Shown in pieces: positions 44,478 through 53,242 of a stretch of 64,000 nucleotides of DNA. The stretch spans positions 1,736,001-1,800,000 of the forward strand of contig NZ_CP077941.1 in assembly GCF_019722725.1 (NCBI RefSeq), in the 5' to 3' direction. The translations under genes and the position numbers were made by a program. Position 1 is the first letter of the stretch. Every line of letters begins with the position of its first letter. Under the pieces are notes generated by a model that did not search any database, was not told the origin of the DNA, and saw only the letters and a program-made list of their open reading frames with translations. Source of the DNA: Vreelandella profundi. GTDB taxonomy: Bacteria; Pseudomonadota; Gammaproteobacteria; Pseudomonadales; Halomonadaceae.

Positions 44478-45419
44478 ATGGAAACGCGCGCGCACCACGT
44501 ATTAATCGGTTTTTTCACGCTGGCAACCGTTGCCGCAGCGCTACTCTTTGCACTCTGGATGAGCTACGCATCTGGAAAGCGTGACTACCAGCCCTATCGC
44601 ATTTTATTTGAACGCAGCGTCAGCGGTTTATCGATTGGCAGCACGGTACAGTATAACGGCATCGAAGTAGGCGATGTCACCGAGCTTACGCTTGACTCTA
44701 ATGATCCGCGTAAGGTGGTTGCTAATATTCGGGTATACGAAGACACGCCGATAAAAGCCGACACGCGAGCGAAGCTTGCGTTTGCGAGCATCACCGGCAG
44801 CATGTCGGTACAGCTTTACGGCGGCACGCCAGAAAGCCAACGCCTGATTGATCAAACCGACAGTGATGCTCCCTTCATTCAGTCAGACCCTTCCCCCATC
44901 GCAACACTGTTCGATGAAGGTGAGGATATGATCGAAAACATTAACTCCATTCTAAAAAGCGTTAACGATCTGTTTGATGATAACAACCGTGAACAGGCAG
45001 GTACGATTCTCAACAACATCGCCCGAATCACCGAAATGGTCGCGAGCCAGCAGAGTGCTTTGGACGAAAACATGGCGCTGTTCAGCGATGCGTCTCGGCA
45101 AGCGACCACGACGCTTGCAAGCATCGATGAACTTAGCCAAGAAGCCACGCAGCTACTGCGCGAAGATGGCCGATTAGTGATGCAAAGTGCCGCCGACGCC
45201 AGCCGCGACGTGGCTAGCGCTGCACAGCGCATTGAACAGTTAGTGGAAACCAATGCTGGCGCCATTGAGGGCAGCCTGCAGGGCGCACAAGATATTGCGC
45301 CGGCACTCTCGTCGCTGCGCTCTACGCTGAATACGCTGGACCGCATCACACGTGAGTTAGAAGACAGCCCGACGGACTTCCTTCTGGGCCGAGATCAGAT
45401 AAAGGAGTTCCGCCCATGA
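44478..45419 (+). CDS. MCE (MlaD-like) periplasmic lipid-binding protein
   Basis: 313 residues: an N-terminal transmembrane anchor (about 9-28), an MCE domain (about 38-115: GLSIGSTVQYNGIEVGDVTE, KLAFASITGSMSVQLYGG), and a long helical region (about 140-300) predicted to form coiled coil, as in MCE proteins that assemble hexameric tubes. It lacks the short MlaD architecture and is longer, consistent with LinM/PqiB-like spanning helices. Its stop overlaps the lipoprotein start by four bases. Confidence 0.9.
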   Translation: METRAHHVLIGFFTLATVAAALLFALWMSYASGKRDYQPYRILFERSVSGLSIGSTVQYNGIEVGDVTELTLDSNDPRKVVANIRVYEDTPIKADTRAKLAFASITGSMSVQLYGGTPESQRLIDQTDSDAPFIQSDPSPIATLFDEGEDMIENINSILKSVNDLFDDNNREQAGTILNNIARITEMVASQQSALDENMALFSDASRQATTTLASIDELSQEATQLLREDGRLVMQSAADASRDVASAAQRIEQLVETNAGAIEGSLQGAQDIAPALSSLRSTLNTLDRITRELEDSPTDFLLGRDQIKEFRP

Positions 45420-46045
45420 GCTATCGGCATACGGCTTTCGTTTTAGCTGGCACTGCGCTGCTATTCACCAGCGGCTGTTCAATACTGCCCGAAAGCGAGC
45501 CTGCAACGCTTTATCGCTTGCCCGCCGCGACTATAGCGGCCACCGCTTCCCATGCGCCGCTGGCTACCCAGCGTCTGGGTATTGCGGCACCGGAAGCGGG
45601 TTATTTATTGAGCAGCAACCGGATTGTGGTCTACCCCGAGCACGCTATTGTCAATGTCTATGAAGATGCCCGCTGGCACGAAGATACGCCTGAATTGCTG
45701 CAGATGCGTTTAATAGATGGGCTACAGCAGAGCCAGCTGTTTGCTGGCGTAGGCAGTGATCGGCTACCTCATGACTTGCTGCTAGTCAGCGAGCTTCGCC
45801 ACTTCCAGAGCGACTATGTTACCCAGCCACCGACGGTTAAGGTACAGCTCGACGTACAGCTGCTGGGCACTCAGAACCGCCCCCCCCTTGCTGCCATGGA
45901 CTTCAGCGCCAGCGCGCAAGCTACCAGCGTCGATATTAGCGACGTCGTTGATGCCTTTGGGCTTGCTAGTGATGAGCTAACAGAGCAGTTAGCAGCGTGG
46001 TTGGCACAGCAGTCAGACGTGATTGCCAACGCGGACAGGCACTAG
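45416..46045 (+). CDS. ABC-type transport auxiliary lipoprotein (PqiC/LinN-like)
   Basis: 209 residues. The signal peptide ends in LLFTSGC, a lipobox with Cys21, so the mature protein is a lipoprotein, probably in the outer membrane. ATLYRLPAA, RLGIAAPEAGYLLSSNRIVVY and SELRHFQSDY are typical of the DUF330/ABC_trans_aux family, which caps MCE transporters. It completes a permease-ATPase-MCE-lipoprotein set like linKLMN; no mlaC or mlaB homologue is present. The 3' end overlaps the convergent kinase gene by four bases. Confidence 0.87.
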   Translation: MSYRHTAFVLAGTALLFTSGCSILPESEPATLYRLPAATIAATASHAPLATQRLGIAAPEAGYLLSSNRIVVYPEHAIVNVYEDARWHEDTPELLQMRLIDGLQQSQLFAGVGSDRLPHDLLLVSELRHFQSDYVTQPPTVKVQLDVQLLGTQNRPPLAAMDFSASAQATSVDISDVVDAFGLASDELTEQLAAWLAQQSDVIANADRH

Positions 46046-47901
46046 GTTGCCCGCTTTTTCACATATTCCCGCGGGTCGCGGGGATAAAAGCGCTCAGGCT
46101 GCTTTTCAAGGTGGGTAAAATAGCGGGTGTCTTTATAAGGCATTTTCATAAACCCGGACACTCCCAGGCCTTCAATTTCGCTAACCGATGCCAGAATTTT
46201 GTCCAGTAGCTTGCCAAATTCATGCTCTTTACTGGGGTCGAGTAACCGGTAATAACTGTGGATTTTGAGGTGCTGAGGCAGCGCTTCAAAAATAATCATA
46301 CCGGTGTGGTGAATATCGTTAAGCTGCTGCAGCACTCGCATTATTGAGGCAGGCAGCACCAGCAGCTCTTCAGGATCCGGGCCGTCTTCAAAATAGCTGT
46401 GCTGTCGCGTTCGGTCTTCAAGCTCTGGCATCGCGCTTAGCTCGTAGCTGATGGCCATCGTTGATTCACGGACAAAGACGTCATCTGCTGAAGCACGCTC
46501 TAAGTGCAGGGTCTGGCGGGCATTAAACAAGCAGCTTTTAAATACCCCCTGGCGATGAATAGCCCGCGCCAAGTGAACCATATTATTTACCGCTTCAATA
46601 AAGGCAGGCTTCAGCGCCGGGTCGTGCAAGTTTAGCGATGAGTCAATATAGACGCCTTCACGCTCCCAACGCACCGCCAGCCCACCCACCACAGGATATT
46701 TACCCAGCCGGCTCACTGACGCTAAAAACGCTTTTTCAGTTTCTCCCATTCCTTGCATAAACTGCTTGTAGTAGCGGTCTAGCTGGACATCATTGACGTC
46801 ATTCAGCGTTTCTTGCGCATTGGCCTCATGTGAAAAGGCTTCGCGTAAAAAGGCTTTGCGCGAGCTATAAACCACCGTATCGATTTCTTGCTGAGCCGGG
46901 CGCCCCCAAACAGGCACCAGCGGCACATTAACCGTTTCAGGCAGATCGATCATTACCGCTTTGGCCATGCGCGGCATATTGCGCACAAAATAGTCGCCGG
47001 CTTTGCGACGCACGTGAGGGTCGGGGTCCAGCATGCCATCCAACGTGCGGGCAAACTCTATAGGCAAGCCCAGTGAACTGGCGGGAATAGCGCGATGGCC
47101 AAAGCGACACGACTGCGCTGAGGCCAGCGCGTAAAGCGCCCCCGCGGCGCCCTGCTCATCAAATCGCGGCGATGACAGCGCACCGTTCAGCTGCTCTTCA
47201 CCAATAAAGTAGACATCTCCCAGGCGGGCATTCGTCTGCTGCAGGTTGTCCGACATCAGCTCCATCACGTTGGTGCCTACAAACTGCAGCTCGGCGTCTA
47301 GCTGAGCAAACACCGATGAGCCCCAGTCAATAAGCGCAATAGACTCATGCTCAGGGTCGTACACCAAATTGGATGGTTTGATATCACCGTGAACGACCGC
47401 TCGAAACTTAGGCCCAGACTCTCGCCGTAGGGCCATAATAATATCTGCCAACTGAGCGGCAATGCGCACGATCAAGCGCGCAGAGAGGCGCCCGTGCTTA
47501 AGCGATATCTGCTCTAAATTCCAGCCGGGTGCACGCTCCATCACTAGAATAGACTGGCCTCGTGAGCGCTGATAGGCGATCAAGCCGGGGATTCGCGGGT
47601 GCGAGACTTGATCAAGCATAAACGCCTCTTCCTCAAGGCGCTCTTGCAGATGGGTTGGCAAGGTAATGCGTGAAAACTTAAATACGTAATGGGCGGTAGC
47701 GCCCTGGTGCGTGGCACTACCGCCAAAAACGAAGCCGTAAGCCCCTTTACCGATTAACTCAATGCCCTGATAGCCTAACTGGGTAAGCTGTGCTTGGCAC
47801 AGCGCCACCCAGTCTTTCAACTTACGGGCATCGTGATGACTCAGCAGATATACCGACTGCTCTTCGGGTATATAAAACTGCTGAAGCGGTGCCTGAGACA
47901 T
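46042..47901 (-). CDS. Hanks-type Ser/Thr protein kinase with large uncharacterised C-terminal region
   Basis: 619 residues from the ATG at 47901; the longer frame starting at 47988 lies inside the E2 gene. The kinase domain (about 45-200) has glycine loop GKGAYGFVFGG (51-61), lysine K75 in YVFKFSR, catalytic loop VVHGDIKPSNLVYD (D173) and metal motif IDWGSS (D192, DWG for DFG). HGD replaces HRD, so the arginine that usually senses activation-loop phosphorylation is missing. About 400 further residues match nothing I recognise; no membrane segment or PASTA repeat is seen. It starts four bases after the E2 stop, making it the last gene of the branched-chain dehydrogenase operon. SD is weak, suggesting coupling to E2 translation. 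Confidence 0.85.
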   Translation of the reverse strand: MSQAPLQQFYIPEEQSVYLLSHHDARKLKDWVALCQAQLTQLGYQGIELIGKGAYGFVFGGSATHQGATAHYVFKFSRITLPTHLQERLEEEAFMLDQVSHPRIPGLIAYQRSRGQSILVMERAPGWNLEQISLKHGRLSARLIVRIAAQLADIIMALRRESGPKFRAVVHGDIKPSNLVYDPEHESIALIDWGSSVFAQLDAELQFVGTNVMELMSDNLQQTNARLGDVYFIGEEQLNGALSSPRFDEQGAAGALYALASAQSCRFGHRAIPASSLGLPIEFARTLDGMLDPDPHVRRKAGDYFVRNMPRMAKAVMIDLPETVNVPLVPVWGRPAQQEIDTVVYSSRKAFLREAFSHEANAQETLNDVNDVQLDRYYKQFMQGMGETEKAFLASVSRLGKYPVVGGLAVRWEREGVYIDSSLNLHDPALKPAFIEAVNNMVHLARAIHRQGVFKSCLFNARQTLHLERASADDVFVRESTMAISYELSAMPELEDRTRQHSYFEDGPDPEELLVLPASIMRVLQQLNDIHHTGMIIFEALPQHLKIHSYYRLLDPSKEHEFGKLLDKILASVSEIEGLGVSGFMKMPYKDTRYFTHLEKQPERFYPRDPREYVKKRAT

Positions 47902-47905
47902 CACG

Positions 47906-49192
47906 TTACGCCAAGTGGAGCAGCATGGCGTCCGGCGTTTCCAGAAAGCCCTTCCAGGTATTGCAGAAGCGCGCGATAGTACCGCCATCGATAAAGCGAT
48001 GATCGCCTGCCCAGGTAATGGTCATAATGGCACGACGCACCACCGCGCCGCTTTCATCAAAACGCGGCAGCCACTGGGTTTTACCAATGGCAACAATGGC
48101 AGCCTCCGGCGCGTTGATAATCGGTGAGGCGTAGGTACCGCCTAAAGCGCCAATGTTCGATATGCTAATAGTGCCGCCTTTAAGATCAGCTTGATCAACT
48201 CGCCCCTCGCGGGCTGACGTCGTTAGCCGGCCTACTTCACGAGCGATTTCCAGCAGGGTTAGCCGCTCAACGCCTTTCACGTTGGGCACCATCAAGCCCG
48301 CTTTGCTATCCACCGCCATACCAATATTGCACTGCGGGTAGTAATGCAGCTCATTGCCCGCCGCATTTAACTGCGCATTGAGAATAGGCGTTTCGGCAAC
48401 CGCCAGCGCCATCGCTTTCATAAAAAACGGCATTAGCGTTAGCCGCTCGCCCTGTGCTTCTGCCAGCGGTTTTAAGCGCTCCCTTAAGGACAGCAGCCCG
48501 GTGACATCAATCTCTTCGCCATAGTGAAAATGCGGAATCGTACTGGCCGCCTCCACCATACGTTTCGCCATGACGGCCCGCACGCCGCGCAAAGGCTCAA
48601 CTCTAGGTTCGATGCCTTTGGCGGACACTTCTAGCGCCGCTTTGCCCGGTGTCACGTTAGCTGAGGCCTTGGTTTGCGAAGCTTGATCTAGATGCGCCAG
48701 CACATCCTCTTTTAGCACTCGGCCATCTTTGCCGCTGCTAGCAATGTCCGTAAGCTGCAGAGAGTGCTCTCGGACTAAGCGCCTAACGGCGGGGCTGGCA
48801 GGGACTTTATGCTGGCCGCCCGACTCGCTGGCGGACACCTGAGTCGTCGCGCCCGTCGATGAGCCTGAACCATATTCAGGCAGCTCTACCGGCATTTCAT
48901 CAGCACCGGACTGATCGGCTACGGATGAGGCTTCGGCATCGCCTGGCGCATGCTCAGCGTCAGTTTGGTAGGCATAAAGCGGCGCGTGCACTTTAGCAAT
49001 TTGGCCCTGCGGCACGTAAAGCTTGGTAACGACACCCGCTTCAGGCGCGGTAATTTCAACCAGTGCCTTATCAGTCATTACTTCAACGATCGGCTGATCT
49101 TCAGCGATGACGTCACCTTCAGCAACGTGCCACTCGACGACTTCACACTCGACAATGCCTTCGCCAATATCCGGTAGTAAGAAATCACTCAT
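47906..49192 (-). CDS. bkdB: Branched-chain 2-oxoacid dehydrogenase E2 (dihydrolipoamide acyltransferase)
   Basis: 428 residues from the ATG at 49192, with GGGAGA upstream. One lipoyl domain (1-75; EVMTDKALVEI with lipoyl Lys42) is followed by an Ala/Ser/Gly-rich linker. The E1/E3-binding domain (about 125-165, SPAVRRLVREHSLQLTDI) and the acyltransferase core, with DHRFIDGGTIARF (His398) near the end, complete the chain. The single lipoyl domain and DIGEGIVE opening fit BkdB rather than AceF or SucB. It forms the complex core. No lipoamide dehydrogenase (E3) gene is adjacent, so E3 must be shared from elsewhere. Confidence 0.9.
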   Translation of the reverse strand: MSDFLLPDIGEGIVECEVVEWHVAEGDVIAEDQPIVEVMTDKALVEITAPEAGVVTKLYVPQGQIAKVHAPLYAYQTDAEHAPGDAEASSVADQSGADEMPVELPEYGSGSSTGATTQVSASESGGQHKVPASPAVRRLVREHSLQLTDIASSGKDGRVLKEDVLAHLDQASQTKASANVTPGKAALEVSAKGIEPRVEPLRGVRAVMAKRMVEAASTIPHFHYGEEIDVTGLLSLRERLKPLAEAQGERLTLMPFFMKAMALAVAETPILNAQLNAAGNELHYYPQCNIGMAVDSKAGLMVPNVKGVERLTLLEIAREVGRLTTSAREGRVDQADLKGGTISISNIGALGGTYASPIINAPEAAIVAIGKTQWLPRFDESGAVVRRAIMTITWAGDHRFIDGGTIARFCNTWKGFLETPDAMLLHLA

Positions 49193-49230
49193 TGTTATTC
49201 TCCCCATGCGTTCTTAGGCGCTTTCAGCCG

Positions 49231-50208
49231 CTAAAAGTTGACGCTTTCGCGAATCGCTTCAAAGATTTTCAGATGATCAGGCATGTACTCTTTTTCCAAT
49301 ACCAGCGGAAAAGGCGTATCAAGCCCTGTCACCCGGGCAATGGGCGATTCAAGGTAGAGAAAACAACGCTCCTGAATGGTGGCCGCGATTTCGCCAGCGA
49401 AGCCGCCGGTTAACGGCGCCTCGTGGCTCACAACTAGGCGACCTGTTTTAAGTACCGACTCCACGACCGTATCGGCATCCCAGGGCAGCAGCGTGCGCAG
49501 GTCAATGACGTCACAGGCGATGCCCTGCTCTTCAGCCAACTCAACCGCTTTACCAATCACTTCCATCTGCGCACCCCAGCCGACCACGGTGATATCCGTG
49601 CCCTCTTTGATGACTTCAGCTTCACCAATCGGCAGCTGATAATCTTCTTCAGGCACGTCGCCGACCGCGGCGCGATAAAGGCGTTTAGGTTCTAGAAAAA
49701 GCACGGGGTCCGGGTCGCGAATAGCGGCAAGCAGCAGCCCTTTGGCCTGATAAGGGTTACGCGGCACCACCACTTTTAAGCCTGGCGTATGGGTAAAATA
49801 GGCTTCTGGCGATTGGGAGTGATAGAGACCGCCCGCGATACCGCCACCATAAGGCGTGCGAATAGTCAGCCCACCGACGTTGAACAAGTCACCTGACCGG
49901 TAGCGAAACTTAGCGGTTTCATTAACGATTTGATCGAATGCCGGAAAGATGTAGTCGGCAAACTGAATTTCCGCTACGGGCACCGAGCCTTGGGCTGCCA
50001 AGCCATTGGCAAAACCGATAATGCCCTGCTCAACCAGCGGCGTATTGAAGCAGCGCGATTTGCCAAACTTCTCCTGCAGATGGCTAGTGGCACGAAACAC
50101 GCCGCCAAAAATACCCACATCTTCGCCAAAGCAGATGACTTTTTCGTCTTCGGCCATGGCAATATCCAGCGCGTTATTGATTGCCTGGAGCATATTCATT
50201 GTGGCCAT
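49231..50208 (-). CDS. bkdA2: Branched-chain 2-oxoacid dehydrogenase E1 beta subunit
   Basis: 325 residues. [35 protein letters not shown] and [20 protein letters not shown] are the N-terminal E1-beta motifs. [18 protein letters not shown] and [20 protein letters not shown] line the thiamine diphosphate site, and [20 protein letters not shown] lies in the transketolase C domain. The heterodimeric partner is E1alpha, whose stop is one base upstream. Similar proteins serve pyruvate or acetoin dehydrogenases, but the E1alpha and E2 features favour branched-chain substrates. Confidence 0.9.
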   Translation of the reverse strand: MATMNMLQAINNALDIAMAEDEKVICFGEDVGIFGGVFRATSHLQEKFGKSRCFNTPLVEQGIIGFANGLAAQGSVPVAEIQFADYIFPAFDQIVNETAKFRYRSGDLFNVGGLTIRTPYGGGIAGGLYHSQSPEAYFTHTPGLKVVVPRNPYQAKGLLLAAIRDPDPVLFLEPKRLYRAAVGDVPEEDYQLPIGEAEVIKEGTDITVVGWGAQMEVIGKAVELAEEQGIACDVIDLRTLLPWDADTVVESVLKTGRLVVSHEAPLTGGFAGEIAATIQERCFLYLESPIARVTGLDTPFPLVLEKEYMPDHLKIFEAIRESVNF

Positions 50209-50209
50209 G

Positions 50210-51412
50210 TTATGCCTCTCCCTGAGAATCAGTGCCTGTACCGACGTCTAAATCTAGCGACGCGGCGCCGCGAGGGTAGGCTTCCGGATAACGACGAATA
50301 TGCCGCTTAAGCTGATCAAATTGTCGCTGTAGCGCGGGGGTAATGTCGGCATAGACATCACTGATCAAACTCTCAAGGGGCGGTGATGAGCGTTTCTCGG
50401 CGCGCTTCATGGTCTCAAGGACTTCACGGCGCAGTGTCTCTTGCTGAGTGGTCTCTTCTTCTTCGCTCCACCACTGCTTTTTCAAAAGCCATTTTTGTAG
50501 CCGTAGCACCGGGTCTTTGGCGCGCCAGACTTCTTCTTCGTCTTTTGAGCGATAGCCTGAAGGGTCGTCAGAGGAGGAATGTGCCGCAAGGCGATAGCTC
50601 ATCGCTTCAATCAGTACCGGCTGGTTGCGCTCCACGGCGATTTTGCGTGCCTGACGGGTCGCTTCATAGACGGCCAGCACATCGTTACCGTCAACGCGAA
50701 TAACGTGCATATGATAGCCAAAGGCACGCGGCGCAATGCCGTCAGCCGCAAACTGCTCAACGGCAGGCGTTGAAATGGCATAGCCGTTGTTGCGGCAGAA
50801 GAAAATGACCGGGACCTGATGCACCGACGCCATATTTAACGCAGCGTGGAAATCACCTTCTGATGCAGCGCCTTCACCAAAAAAGGTGAGCGTGCAGTGA
50901 CCGTTACCCGCGAGCTTCTGCCCATAGGCATAGCCCGTTGCCTGAGGAATTTGCGTCGCTAGAGGCGACGAGATCGTCATATAGTGAAGCTTACGCGACC
51001 CATAGTGAATCGGCATTTGCCGACCCTTGCCGTAATCTAGATCATTGCCGAAAAGCTGATTCATAAATTCGTCAATAGAGAAGCCGCGATACATCAAGGC
51101 GCCCTGCTCACGGTATTGCGCCATGATCATATCGGCGTCATTAAGCGCCGCAGCGGCGCCCACAACGGCCGCTTCCTCCCCGGTGCACTGCATATAGAAG
51201 CTGAGACGCCCTTGGCGCTGAGCTGCCAGCATCCGCTCGTCTAAAATACGCGTGGCAAGCATCGCCTGATAAATACGCCGAGCGTGGTCACGCTCAAGCT
51301 CGGGTTCTACGGCGCCTGGGTATAGATCACCTTCAGGATCAAGCAGACTAAACGTGGGTATCGAAAGCTCATCACCGGTCATAAAATCCGGCTGGTGTAC
51401 GTACTTCGTCAT
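50210..51412 (-). CDS. bkdA1: Branched-chain 2-oxoacid dehydrogenase E1 alpha subunit
   Basis: 400 residues from the ATG at 51412 (AGGA eight bases upstream). It decarboxylates 2-oxoacids of Val, Leu and Ile using thiamine diphosphate. The ThDP motif spans [15 protein letters not shown] (179-193) to RNNGYAIS (207-214). The loop [20 protein letters not shown] (273-292) aligns with the mammalian phosphorylation loop: Ser279 and Ser289 fall at the two serines targeted by the mitochondrial kinase. It is the first gene of bkdA1-bkdA2-bkdB-kinase, with a 134-base promoter region after yehW that shows no clear -35/-10 pair by eye. Confidence 0.91.
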   Translation of the reverse strand: MTKYVHQPDFMTGDELSIPTFSLLDPEGDLYPGAVEPELERDHARRIYQAMLATRILDERMLAAQRQGRLSFYMQCTGEEAAVVGAAAALNDADMIMAQYREQGALMYRGFSIDEFMNQLFGNDLDYGKGRQMPIHYGSRKLHYMTISSPLATQIPQATGYAYGQKLAGNGHCTLTFFGEGAASEGDFHAALNMASVHQVPVIFFCRNNGYAISTPAVEQFAADGIAPRAFGYHMHVIRVDGNDVLAVYEATRQARKIAVERNQPVLIEAMSYRLAAHSSSDDPSGYRSKDEEEVWRAKDPVLRLQKWLLKKQWWSEEEETTQQETLRREVLETMKRAEKRSSPPLESLISDVYADITPALQRQFDQLKRHIRRYPEAYPRGAASLDLDVGTGTDSQGEA

Positions 51413-51546
51413 GAATATTATCCTTGTTTTACCCCTTATGAGGGCAGTGTTGCTGGTTAAGACCATTCATGCCAGTGGATTTATCTGCCATTGGCCAACA
51501 CAACTACTGCGACAGTAACGCAGCGCAAGGATTTTAGGGATGCTAC

Positions 51547-52287
51547 TTAAGACGCAGAGAGACGCGAACGCAGCTGGCGTTGCAGTACTTCAAACAGGCT
51601 ATCGACCGACAACGCCAGTAACGCAATCGTCAGTGCACCCTGAACGATATAGGCCATATTGCCATTAACAATGCCGGAAATAATCGGGTCGCCCAGGTTG
51701 CTGGCCCCGACGGTCGCGCCTAGAGCGGCGGTGGCGATGTTAATCGTCACCGACGTGCGGATGCCTGCCAATATAACCGGGGCCGCTAAGGGCAGCTCTA
51801 CGTGGCGTAATATTTGTAACGGTGTCATGCCCATTGCATGAGCCGCAGTTATAAGCTCGGCATCGACTTCTTGGAGCCCGGTAAGAGTGTTACGCACGAT
51901 GGGCAGCAGCCCGTAAAGCATTAAGGCGACAATGATCGGCAGCGTGCCAAAGCCTAGTACCGGCACCGCCAGCGCTAAAACGGCCACCGGCGGAAAGGTT
52001 TGGCCCAATGAGGCTACCTGACCTACCAAGGGGAGAAAATCGCTGCCCCGCTTACGAGTGACGGCAATCCCCGCTGATACGCCAACGCTAATCGTCACCA
52101 GCGCCGCAATGCCGACAACAAAAAGATGACGCCCAAGCAGCACATAAAACTCGGCGCGACTGTAAATCACCTGCCGAGCATCGGGTTCTATCCAGTGAAA
52201 AACAGGCTCAGCAGCAGACATCCCCACAACGCTGATGAACAGCAGCACGATCCATAGCAGCGGCCATCGCCATAGCGGATTACTCAC
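51547..52287 (-). CDS. yehW: Osmoprotectant ABC transporter permease
   Basis: 246 residues from a GTG at 52287 that overlaps the ATPase stop by eight bases and has AGGG upstream. The frame is open further back to 52371, but inside the ATPase gene. About six membrane helices, with the OpuBB/ProW-type loop ITAAHAMGMTPLQILRHVELP and GLLPIVRNTLTGLQEVDAEL. Length and position as last gene of the set match E. coli YehW. It forms the channel with YehY for glycine betaine-type compounds. Confidence 0.9.
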   Translation of the reverse strand: MSNPLWRWPLLWIVLLFISVVGMSAAEPVFHWIEPDARQVIYSRAEFYVLLGRHLFVVGIAALVTISVGVSAGIAVTRKRGSDFLPLVGQVASLGQTFPPVAVLALAVPVLGFGTLPIIVALMLYGLLPIVRNTLTGLQEVDAELITAAHAMGMTPLQILRHVELPLAAPVILAGIRTSVTINIATAALGATVGASNLGDPIISGIVNGNMAYIVQGALTIALLALSVDSLFEVLQRQLRSRLSAS

Positions 52288-53242
52288 GCGCACTGCCCTT
52301 GTCCAGCTGGGCTTCTTTGACAATTTTACGCAACGACAGCTCGCCGACGGGAACGTCGTGCTGATCGACAACGGTTAGCCGGTCGCTATGGTCGCGTAAC
52401 ATCATAGATAGCGCCTGGCGCAGCGAAAAGTCGGCAGGAATACGTGACTGGGCTGGCAGCGCCGATCCCATCGAGGTCATATGGTCTTTAACCCGCGCCA
52501 GTGCCGCTTGTTTCAGGCCTCGCTCAAGGCCGCCGAGCAGCGATTCAACAAAAGGATCTGCGGGATGTTTTAACAGTGCCAGGGGTGAGCCCTGCTGAAC
52601 GATCCGCCCCTCTCGCATGACAACCAAGTGATCGGCTAGCTTTAGCGCTTCGTCCATATCGTGAGTCACAAACACGATGGTTTTGTGCATGCGCGCCTGT
52701 AGTTTCGCTAGCTCATCCTGGAGCTTTTCACGGGTGATGGGGTCAAGCGCGCCAAAGGGCTCATCCATCAGCATAATATCGGGATTAGCAGCGAGTGCGC
52801 GCGCAACGCCTACCCGCTGCGCTTGGCCACCCGAAAGCTGATGTGGATATTTGTGCCCGAACTCGTCCACCGGCAACCCCAGCAGCTGCATTAACTCCTC
52901 TACTCGCGCCTGAACGTCTGCTGATGACCACTTTAACAAGCGCGGAACCAGCCCGATGTTGCGCGCAACGTTCCAGTGAGGGAATAGCCCGGTATGCTGA
53001 ATAACATAGCCAATCCGACGACGTAATTTCACCGGGTCGTAGGTTTCGATCGACGCTCCATCAAGCGTTATTTCGCCCTCGCTATGTGCGATTAAGCGAT
53101 TGATCATACGCAGCGTCGTCGACTTACCGCAGCCGGAGGTGCCGACTAAGGCGCAGAACTTACCTTTGGGTATCCGCAGCGATATGTCGTTTACCGCGAT
53201 TTCATTACCAAATCGTTTAGAGACATTCGCAAGCTCAATCAT
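52280..53242 (-). CDS. yehX: Osmoprotectant ABC transporter ATPase
   Basis: 320 residues from the ATG at 53242, which overlaps the yehY stop (ATGA). Walker A is GTSGCGKSTT (34-43), followed by QHTGLFPHWNVARNIGLVP, LSGGQ at 136-140 and LMDEPFGALDP. A CBS-like segment at about 262-305 (LTVVDQHDVPVGELSLRKIV) follows the ATPase, as in OpuA/YehX proteins, where CBS domains sense ionic strength. The long frame extending to 53497 lies inside yehY and is discounted. Confidence 0.92.
   Translation of the reverse strand: MIELANVSKRFGNEIAVNDISLRIPKGKFCALVGTSGCGKSTTLRMINRLIAHSEGEITLDGASIETYDPVKLRRRIGYVIQHTGLFPHWNVARNIGLVPRLLKWSSADVQARVEELMQLLGLPVDEFGHKYPHQLSGGQAQRVGVARALAANPDIMLMDEPFGALDPITREKLQDELAKLQARMHKTIVFVTHDMDEALKLADHLVVMREGRIVQQGSPLALLKHPADPFVESLLGGLERGLKQAALARVKDHMTSMGSALPAQSRIPADFSLRQALSMMLRDHSDRLTVVDQHDVPVGELSLRKIVKEAQLDKGSARE

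Noticed and set aside
47902..47988. Upstream extension of the kinase frame
   Set aside because: The 29 extra residues overlap E2 codons and resemble no kinase N-terminus; the ATG at 47901 follows the E2 stop.
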